Assembly (NCBI GenBank): GCA_945906975.1
Contig: CAMDRY010000196.1
Coordinates: 1-6,399 of the forward strand
Direction of reading: 5' to 3'
DNA length: 6,399 nucleotides
Source of the DNA: Bordetella parapertussis
GTDB taxonomy: Bacteria > Pseudomonadota > Gammaproteobacteria > Burkholderiales > SG8-39
In this document: one piece after another, positions 1 through 4,953 of the stretch
Layout of the letters: each line of letters opens with the position of its first letter
Numbering within the stretch: position 1 is the stretch's first letter
The notes under the pieces: generated by a model
Told to the model about the DNA's origin: nothing
The model's input: only the letters and a program-made list of their open reading frames with translations
Database searches by the model: none
Program-made: the position numbers and the translations under genes

Positions 1-2141
1 ATATTGCCGGTGTTTGTGATGCTCAGCGCCCCGCCGCCGGCCTGGCTGATTGCGCCCAGACTAAGGGTTGCCGCAGTGTTGGACAGCGTGATATTTCCGC
101 TTGTCACGTTATTGGCGGTAAAAGAACTGACGAGGTTAGCTTCGCCCAGCACGATGCCCCCGGCCGCCGTTGCAGTGAGCCCTACCGCGCTGATGCGTGC
201 GCCACCAACCTGCGAAATTGCCCCCTTGGCGCTGAGACTGACATTAGCCGATGCGCTTACAGGGCCGTTGAGTACTATCTCCGCCGGCCCGCCCACCGTA
301 CCGAGGTTGCTGACGTTGATAGTGGCGCCCGAGACAGTGCCAAGCGCAATGCCGGCGCTGTCGCGGCTGGCGTTGCCGACCCCATCGGACAGCGTGACAG
401 TAACATTAGCCGTGCCCGCACTGATGTTGGCGCCCGCCATCGCGATAGTCGCGGCACCCGCTTCGCGGTTGGCGCTCAGCACCCCGTTGGCCATCGTTTC
501 ATTGGCGACCAGGGTGACGAAACCATTGAGCGTGGTGATATTGGCGTTCAACGCAATAGAACGCCCGGCCTGCAGGCTGAGCCCCCCGCCCGCAGTAATG
601 CCGGCCGGAACCGTAATGTCTGCCCCGGCGTTTTGGGTGATGTCGTTGTTGGCCTGCAAGAAAAGCGTCGTCCCGTTGGACAGGATGCCGGTGATAGCGG
701 CAGGCGTAACGGTCACGGTGGAAGTGTCAAATTGGAAAAACGTCTGGCCGGTTGCCAGCTCGGCAGACGGCGTGCCAATGATGATGTTTTTAGGATCGAG
801 CAGCAGCGTTCCGGCACGACCATTTACCGCCCCTGCGTCAACCAAGCCGGCAAAGGCAAGATCCTGCTTGCCGGAAACCTCGACCAATCCCCCGTTGCCC
901 TCGACTGCGCCACCGCGTGCGCTTATGCGTCCCTGGAAGACCGTGCTGTTGTCCGCCCAAACGATGACCTTGCCACCGTCTCCGCTTTGCGTGGCATCGG
1001 CCCGCAGCGTCGCATCCGGCCCGACGTAGGTATGGCTGGCGTTCTGGATAGCCGGGTTCTTGCCCTGATAGTCGCCACCGACCAGGATGGTGCCGCCGCC
1101 GGTGGCGCCCATGACATCGATCGCACCGGTGACGCTCAGATCAGAACCGAGCACTTTTACCGTACCGCCCGCGCCCGCGGCACCGGACGCATCGAGTTTG
1201 CCCGCCACCTGCACGCTGCCGCCCTCGAGCACGATCTCGCCGCCCACCAGCGCCAGGCCTGTGGCGCGGATGACCCCGCTGTTATTGACCACCCGGTCTA
1301 GGGTATCGCGCGCCTGGCCGGTGGTCAGTGCAAGCTGCGCACCATAAATGCTGCCGCTGTTTTCAATGCGCGCCTTGAGCGCGGGGTCGACCACGCGCGC
1401 CCGGATCAGGCCATCGCCGCTCAGGTCCACCACAACGGTGTCGCCGGCGGCCAGCGTGACGGTGGTGGAGATCAATTGCCCGGCGTTTTGCACGCTGTTA
1501 CCCACCAGCGCAATACCGCCCAGCGCATTGATCAAGCCCTCGTTGCGGATGCTGCCGCTACCCGCGCCGCTAAACCGGTAGTTGCCGGACATGAAGTCGC
1601 TGTTGCTGATGTTCAGCGTGGTGGCCATGAGGCCGCCGACATTGACCTCGGCACCGCGGGCGAACAGCATGCCGTTGGGGTTGGTAAAAAATACCTGGCC
1701 GTTGGCATTGAGCTTGCCGTAAATCTGGCTCGCCTCATTGCCGATGATGCGGTTGAGCGCCACGGCGCTGGCGTTGGGCTGGATGAAATTGACGGTGGCC
1801 GCAGCGCCGATATTGAAGCTCTGCCAATTGAGGGCCACACGCTGGCTGGCCTGCTGCACGATGAGCACGTTGGCCGTCTGGCTGATGGCGGCGCTGCCCG
1901 CCACCACACTGCCGCCGGTGGGCAGGGCGTTGCTGTCGAGGGCCTGCACCGGTGCGCCGATGAGGGCGACCGAGGCGACCAGCAGTTTGACGCAGGCCAC
2001 TACCGCGCCCCGCCTCTGGTGGGAATTTCGCGCACGACCGACCGTGCCGCCCGCGCGCTTGCCGCGCCCCATGGCGCTCTCGGCCACCGCCACCCAGGTA
2101 CGGGTCAGGTCATTCCAGATCAAGCGGTAGACGCGGTTCAC
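1..2141 (-). CDS. Two-partner secretion exoprotein (TpsA, filamentous haemagglutinin family), 5' part only
   Basis: The reading frame is open from a GTG at 2141 to the left edge: 713 complete codons, no stop, 3' end outside the window. Residues 1-21 (MNRVYRLIWN..WVAVAE) are a classic ESPR extended signal peptide, which fixes the GTG start. A basic stretch follows, then a hydrophobic core (about 45-63) and a likely cleavage site after PVQA (residue 67). The TPS/haemagglutination-activity domain runs from about 68 to 310, with the family motifs FIQPNASAVALNRI (119-132) and NPNG (154-157). After it come Gly/Ala/Val/Asn-rich repeats typical of a right-handed beta-helix, and the LLLDPKNIII module (D449) seen in large FHA-type proteins. 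It is probably a secreted adhesin or surface fibre exported by the TpsB encoded just upstream; the true cargo function sits in the missing C-terminus, so a contact-dependent toxin (CdiA type) is not excluded. The ribosome-binding site is weak (GTGAG). An upstream minicistron ends in a GTGA overlap with the start. Confidence 0.93.
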   Translation of the reverse strand, partial: MNRVYRLIWNDLTRTWVAVAESAMGRGKRAGGTVGRARNSHQRRGAVVACVKLLVASVALIGAPVQALDSNALPTGGSVVAGSAAISQTANVLIVQQASQRVALNWQSFNIGAAATVNFIQPNASAVALNRIIGNEASQIYGKLNANGQVFFTNPNGMLFARGAEVNVGGLMATTLNISNSDFMSGNYRFSGAGSGSIRNEGLINALGGIALVGNSVQNAGQLISTTVTLAAGDTVVVDLSGDGLIRARVVDPALKARIENSGSIYGAQLALTTGQARDTLDRVVNNSGVIRATGLALVGGEIVLEGGSVQVAGKLDASGAAGAGGTVKVLGSDLSVTGAIDVMGATGGGTILVGGDYQGKNPAIQNASHTYVGPDATLRADATQSGDGGKVIVWADNSTVFQGRISARGGAVEGNGGLVEVSGKQDLAFAGLVDAGAVNGRAGTLLLDPKNIIIGTPSAELATGQTFFQFDTSTVTVTPAAITGILSNGTTLFLQANNDITQNAGADITVPAGITAGGGLSLQAGRSIALNANITTLNGFVTLVANETMANGVLSANREAGAATIAMAGANISAGTANVTVTLSDGVGNASRDSAGIALGTVSGATINVSNLGTVGGPAEIVLNGPVSASANVSLSAKGAISQVGGARISAVGLTATAAGGIVLGEANLVSSFTANNVTSGNITLSNTAATLSLGAISQAGGGALSITNTGN

Positions 2142-2191
2142 CGTTTCAAACTCACATTCGTGGAGGGATGAACCACATGACTCATGCTCAT

Positions 2192-2211
2192 AGCCCTTTA
2201 CAGCAAGGGCT
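2192..2211. promoter_or_regulatory. 7-bp inverted repeat overlapping the -12 element and start site
   Basis: AGCCCTT (2192-2198) and AAGGGCT (2205-2211) are perfect inverted arms around a 6-bp centre. The repeat covers the -12 element and reaches the inferred start site near 2191. A second short palindrome, CATGA-C-TCATG, lies at 2176-2186 in the leader. Either could be a repressor operator. The inverted repeats are seen directly; any regulatory role is a guess. Confidence 0.35.
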
Positions 2212-2218
2212 GTGCCAA
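2202..2218 (-). promoter_or_regulatory. Sigma-54 (RpoN) -24/-12 promoter of tpsA
   Basis: The minus strand reads TTGGCAC-AGCCC-TTGCT. This matches the known RpoN consensus YTGGCAC-N5-TTGCW at every fixed base, with the required GG-N10-GC spacing. The -12 C is at 2203, so transcription should start near 2191, about 50 nt before the GTG of tpsA. The orientation and distance fit the exoprotein gene, and the bases just upstream are A/T-rich. No RpoN activator gene lies in the window, so its identity is open. The element is seen directly; its use is inferred. Confidence 0.72.
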
Positions 2219-2227
2219 ATAATTTTT

Positions 2228-2241
2228 GGCATTTTTTTGCC
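2228..2241. repeat. A/T-centred palindrome, copy 1 (GGCA-T6-TGCC)
   Basis: The 14-base sequence GGCATTTTTTTGCC is a GGCA/TGCC inverted repeat around a T6 centre. It ends about 10 bp upstream of the sigma-54 -24 element and is repeated exactly at 2389-2402. It is a candidate protein-binding site or bent A-tract; its 4-bp arms are too short for a terminator stem. Confidence 0.6.
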
Positions 2242-2245
2242 GCTG

Positions 2246-2289
2246 TTTGAACCCTGTTTCAACCCTGTTTCAACCCTGTTTCACCGCTT
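2246..2289. repeat. 11-bp tandem repeat array upstream of the tpsA promoter
   Basis: Plus-strand units are TTTGAACCCTG (2246-2256), TTTCAACCCTG (2257-2267), TTTCAACCCTG (2268-2278) and a decayed fourth, TTTCACCGCTT (2279-2289). The 11-bp period is close to one helical turn, so equivalent bases face the same side of the DNA. The single change in unit 1 creates a TTGAA-N6-TTCAA dyad (2247-2262). The array lies roughly 55 to 98 bp before the inferred tpsA start site. It could bind an activator cooperatively or vary in copy number. Confidence 0.85.
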
Positions 2290-2386
2290 TTTCACCGTTT
2301 TCTACCAATAACGCCCCATCCGGCAGGCGGCGTGGGTCGGTTGCGTCAACTGTCTGCCGCAGGCCGTGGTGTGAGTGCCGCAGGGG

Positions 2387-2418
2387 GTGGCATTTTTTTG
2401 CCAGCTGCAAAAAGCCAC
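2387..2418. repeat. A/T-centred palindrome, copy 2, inside a 32-bp hairpin
   Basis: TGGCA-T6-TGCCA (2388-2403) is a perfect 5-bp inverted repeat that contains the same 14-mer as 2228-2241. It is nested in a larger hairpin: GTGGC (2387-2391) pairs with GCCAC (2414-2418), and TTTTTGC (2395-2401) pairs with GCAAAAA (2407-2413), with a 5-nt loop and a 3-nt bulge. No U-tract follows on either strand, so a canonical terminator is unlikely. The palindrome is centred about 205 bp before the inferred tpsA start, a workable distance for an enhancer-type activator site. Confidence 0.6.
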
Positions 2419-2606
2419 ATTGCTGACGCGTAGCGGCGCCAGCGCAGGCGCAGACGTTTTTCGCACAGCCCCCGCAGCAGTGAGACGCGCAGGATTGGCG
2501 TGCCCGGGGCTTGCCCGTATGCGATCGGGAACATTGCTGACTGCCGATTTCAAGTTCGCTATGAAGGCTGCGCGCACGCCTTGCCGCCAAAATCAGCACG
2601 GTCGGG

Positions 2607-4328
2607 TCACCAACCGTACCCGACGCTAAACCACATGCGCGGTTGGGCATTGTCGGCCGTGTTGGGGGCTTCCTGCCCGGCCCAGGCAATAATGGCGCTG
2701 GCATTAAAGCCCTTGCCGATCAGCCAGTCCACGCTCAGGCCGCTGTCGCTCAAGCGCTTGTCGTTTTTGCTAACACCGTCCAGCGCATCGCGCGACAGCT
2801 TGAGCCGGCCGTAGTCGGCAAACACCGACAAGGCCACTTCAGGCAGCGCCTGCCAGCGCAGCGCCAGCTTGGCCAGCACGCCGCTGTCGCCGCTCGCCTC
2901 GCCATTGGCGTAGCCTGGCATGATGGTCGGGCCGCCCAGCACCAGCTTCTCCGACGAGTCGAGGTTCTTGTCCGACATCTGCCATTGCAGGTTGGCCTGC
3001 AAGCCCCAGTCGCGGTTGAGGCTCTGCTGGCGTTGCGCGGTGAGGCTGATCTTGTTAAAGCGCCCTGCCGTGCCAAGGCCGGCGGGCGGCGCGTCGGTGG
3101 CGGCCGCTGTCGGGTCAAGCGTGAGCCGCGCCGTGCGCAGCGCGAGCTCGGCGCGCGACGACCCGCCACCCATCCATTCATCAATCGTATCGGCGCCCAA
3201 TGTCATGCTCAGGCCGTGGCTTTGCTTGGCCGTCTCGGTGCCGGCGGCCCGAAAGCGGTCGAGCAGCTTGGTCCGGTCGAGCTCCATGTTCAGCTTGAGG
3301 TTGGCTGCACGGCTGCGGATGAAGGGGTAGCCCGCGCCCAAGCGCCATGAGTCGGCCTGGCCATTGGCATTGAGTGCCGCGAACGACCCACCCAGGCTGT
3401 ACTCGGCGCGCGAGGCGCCGGCGATCAGCCGCCAACCGGCTCCGCCAACGGGCAGCTCGCCGCGCAGGTTGTAGCTGATGAGCTTGTTGGTGTCGGTGTT
3501 CATCACGCTGGCGGTGATGCGCTCGCCCAGATGGAAGGGGCTGTTGGCATTGACGTTCAGGCTCTGGCGCTTGCCGCCGGTGGAGGGTGAGCCGTGATTG
3601 TTGAGTTCAAAGCGCCCGCTGGTCGCCTCTTCGGGTTGTTGCGCCAGCACGATGTCGGTGCTGCCCGGCTCTTCGCCCGCCTGCATGTCCAGGCTGGCGC
3701 GGCCGCCGGCAAGCTCGTTGATGAGCAACACCTGCCGCTCCAGGATAGGCAGCGTCAGCGCCCGCCCCTTGGGCAGGCGGTCAAGATAGGCAAACAGCAC
3801 ATCCGGATTGACGCGGCTCTCGCCTTCAAGACGTGTCTCGCCCAGGCGGCCCTCGGTGACGGCGATCTCGATTGCACCGTCTTTTATTTTTTGCGGCGGC
3901 AGGTAGCCCTGCGCCAGAAAATAGCCGGCCGCCTTGTAGGCGGCCTCGACCGCCTCGACCGCCTCGATCAGTTCACCAAAGTTGAGCGCCCGCCCGGACC
4001 AGGCCGCCACAGCGGCGCGCAGGGTCTCGTTCGACAGCGCGTTGTTGCCGCTGAATTCGAAGTGGGTGACGTTCACGCGCACATCGCCGGCGCCGGCCGG
4101 CACCGCCGGCTTTGGCTGCGCCGGACTCTGTAGCGGCGGCAAAGTCACTTCAGGGCGGCGCTCGGGTGCGGGGCGCGTTTCCTGCAGAATGCGACCGGCG
4201 TCAGGGATGGGCAGCACCTGCGCTAATGCGGGCGCAGCACCCAACAAAGCGAGGGAGCCAATAATCGTTAGATTGAGGCTGCGTTGCGGCAAAAAAAAAC
4301 GCGCCGGCCTCGAATAATTTAATTCCAA
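2607..4328 (-). CDS. Two-partner secretion outer-membrane transporter (TpsB, FhaC/ShlB family, Omp85 superfamily)
   Basis: This 573-codon protein has the usual TpsB length and order. A signal peptide comes first, with core about 18-33 and cleavage after ALA (residue 36). A Pro-rich linker follows (37-82). POTRA1 (about 83-160) contains the typical YLPPQ...DG.I.I.VTEGRLG stretch. POTRA2 spans about 163-235, and a beta-barrel runs from about 236 to a terminal Trp (SVGYGW). The POTRA domains bind the TPS domain of the partner in the periplasm, and the barrel passes it to the surface; tpsA lies 465 bp downstream on the same strand, so they are presumed partners. Oddities: the L6 motif reads MPGY (470-473) instead of VRG(Y/F), while the matching FADYG (503-507) is intact. 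The start is uncertain: the first codon is a TTG right after a stop and without a clear Shine-Dalgarno site, a second TTG at codon 13 (4292) also gives a good signal peptide, and a T9 run lies between them. Confidence 0.93.
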   Translation of the reverse strand: MELNYSRPARFFLPQRSLNLTIIGSLALLGAAPALAQVLPIPDAGRILQETRPAPERRPEVTLPPLQSPAQPKPAVPAGAGDVRVNVTHFEFSGNNALSNETLRAAVAAWSGRALNFGELIEAVEAVEAAYKAAGYFLAQGYLPPQKIKDGAIEIAVTEGRLGETRLEGESRVNPDVLFAYLDRLPKGRALTLPILERQVLLINELAGGRASLDMQAGEEPGSTDIVLAQQPEEATSGRFELNNHGSPSTGGKRQSLNVNANSPFHLGERITASVMNTDTNKLISYNLRGELPVGGAGWRLIAGASRAEYSLGGSFAALNANGQADSWRLGAGYPFIRSRAANLKLNMELDRTKLLDRFRAAGTETAKQSHGLSMTLGADTIDEWMGGGSSRAELALRTARLTLDPTAAATDAPPAGLGTAGRFNKISLTAQRQQSLNRDWGLQANLQWQMSDKNLDSSEKLVLGGPTIMPGYANGEASGDSGVLAKLALRWQALPEVALSVFADYGRLKLSRDALDGVSKNDKRLSDSGLSVDWLIGKGFNASAIIAWAGQEAPNTADNAQPRMWFSVGYGW

Positions 4329-4362
4329 TTGTTAACTGTTAGCTGAGGATTGATCATGTAAG

Positions 4363-4391
4363 TTTGTATTTTCTTATGGGAAATTGGACAA
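4363..4391 (-). promoter_or_regulatory. Possible sigma-70-type promoter for tpsB
   Basis: On the minus strand TTGTCC (4391-4386) and TACAAA (4368-4363) are separated by 17 bp, each matching four of six consensus bases. They lie in the AT-rich spacer about 35 bp before the TTG start of tpsB. AT-rich DNA yields such matches easily, so this is only a candidate. Promoters for the divergent plus-strand gene must lie in the same 186-bp spacer, but I see no clear one. Confidence 0.25.
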
Positions 4392-4514
4392 ACCCATGAG
4401 CTTAAGAATACTTAATTCACATGCATTCCAAAAACCGTTTGTTTCGCCCAGGGAGCACGGTTTCTTTGCCCAAAAAAATCAGCACCACGCGGGATTCCCG
4501 ACCAGGGCACGCAC

Positions 4515-4796
4515 ATGGCGACCGAGAACAGTGTGCAAACGCCAGCACAGACAAACCGGATTAGACTGCAACGCATGAACCCACTGCATCCGAACAAATT
4601 GCTGCTGACCAAGTGGACGGCCGTCAAGCCGGTCGCCAAGGAAAAACATTTTCTCGTCGTCAAAGTCATCCTGCCCGAAATGCCGGAGGACAAAATTGAG
4701 TGGGTGGACATTGAGGCCGCCTACTCCAAAAATATCCGGCGCATCGCTTGGCGCGAGTTGCGCGACCAATCAATCTGGAGGCAGGGCTGGGTCTGA
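4515..4796 (+). CDS. Small Trp-rich protein, TIGR02450/DUF2389 family
   Basis: This 93-codon gene matches my recollection of the TIGR02450 (DUF2389) family of about 70-residue proteins found in proteobacteria and cyanobacteria. The family pattern is clear: MNPLHPNKLLLTKWTAV (21-37), EKHFLV (43-48) and a C-terminal WRELRD..IWRQGW (79-92), with five Trp residues. No signal peptide or membrane segment is visible, so it is probably cytoplasmic. The function of the family is unknown. I chose ATG 4515 because AGGG at 4504-4507 is suitably spaced; the family usually begins near ATG 4575 (residue 21), so the first 20 residues may be an extension or untranslated. It is divergent from tpsB and convergent with ybiB, with no operon partner. 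The stop codon merges into a hexanucleotide repeat array. Confidence 0.82.
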   Translation: MATENSVQTPAQTNRIRLQRMNPLHPNKLLLTKWTAVKPVAKEKHFLVVKVILPEMPEDKIEWVDIEAAYSKNIRRIAWRELRDQSIWRQGWV

Positions 4797-4872
4797 GTCC
4801 GAGTGTGCGTGTGGGTGTGAGTGGGAGTCTAGGTGTGCGTCCAGATGTGAGTCTGGGTATGCGCCTGAATCA
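4795..4872. repeat. Degenerate hexanucleotide array (about 13 units, GNGTNN)
   Basis: Reading in steps of six from 4795 gives GAGTCC, GAGTGT, GCGTGT, GGGTGT, GAGTGG, GAGTCT, AGGTGT, GCGTCC, AGATGT, GAGTCT, GGGTAT, GCGCCT, GAATCA. Most units fit G-N-G-T-N-N, and identity fades toward the right end. The array begins inside the TGA stop of the TIGR02450-type gene and fills half of the convergent spacer before ybiB. The central part is alternating G/T-rich DNA. No family of known interspersed repeat is recognised. Confidence 0.75.
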
Positions 4873-4884
4873 CCCACTGCGCCC

Positions 4885-4916
4885 CCGGGTCGAGAGCACA
4901 CCGACTGAAAACCCGG
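4885..4916. other. Weak inverted repeat between convergent genes
   Basis: CCGGGT (4885-4890) and ACCCGG (4911-4916) are perfect 6-bp arms with a 20-nt loop, located where a terminator for the convergent TIGR02450-type and ybiB genes would be expected. The loop is long and no T-run follows on either strand, so a rho-independent terminator is doubtful. Nothing better is visible in this spacer. Confidence 0.2.
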
Positions 4917-4953
4917 ACGGGCGTTTGCGGACGATCACCGCGCGCGGCGCGGC

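Larger units (their letters stand above)
2142..2606. other. tpsB-tpsA intergenic region (465 bp), regulatory
   Basis: No convincing protein gene lies here. Short open frames on both strands lack family similarity and good ribosome-binding sites. From the tpsB end the spacer holds about 190 bp of featureless GC-rich DNA, then a 32-bp hairpin (2387-2418), about 100 bp without visible signals, an 11-bp tandem repeat array (2246-2289), an A/T-centred palindrome (2228-2241), the sigma-54 promoter (2202-2218), a 7-bp inverted repeat over the start site (2192-2211) and a short palindrome (2176-2186). The order, with possible upstream activator sites before a -24/-12 promoter, suggests that tpsA is controlled separately from tpsB. 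I see no rho-independent terminator after tpsB. Confidence 0.7.

Noticed and set aside
4..1029. Long plus-strand open frame (341 codons) opposite tpsA, plus further ones at 633-1301, 1476-2171 and 1738-2130
   Set aside because: They are antisense to the intact tpsA frame, have no family motifs, and their Pro/Ala/Ser/Thr- or His/Arg-rich make-up is that expected from the complement of high-GC, Gly/Ala/Val-rich coding sequence.
2388..2403. TGGCATTTTTTTGCCA as another sigma-54 promoter
   Set aside because: It resembles TGGCA..TTGC, but the GG and GC are 9 bp apart on either strand instead of the required 10. I keep it as a palindrome only; the same holds for 2228-2241.
2270..2704. Short genes in the tpsB-tpsA spacer (both strands)
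   Set aside because: The frames overlap the end of tpsB or the repeat array, lack ribosome-binding sites and show no known domain.
2643..3350. Plus-strand open frame of 235 codons opposite tpsB
   Set aside because: It is antisense to a clear TpsB barrel and has Arg/Ala/Gln-rich low-information content with no recognisable domain.
4412..4769. Minus-strand open frames opposite the TIGR02450-type gene
   Set aside because: The plus-strand frame carries the recognisable KWTAV, EKHFLV and WRQGW family motifs, so the opposite frames are shadows.
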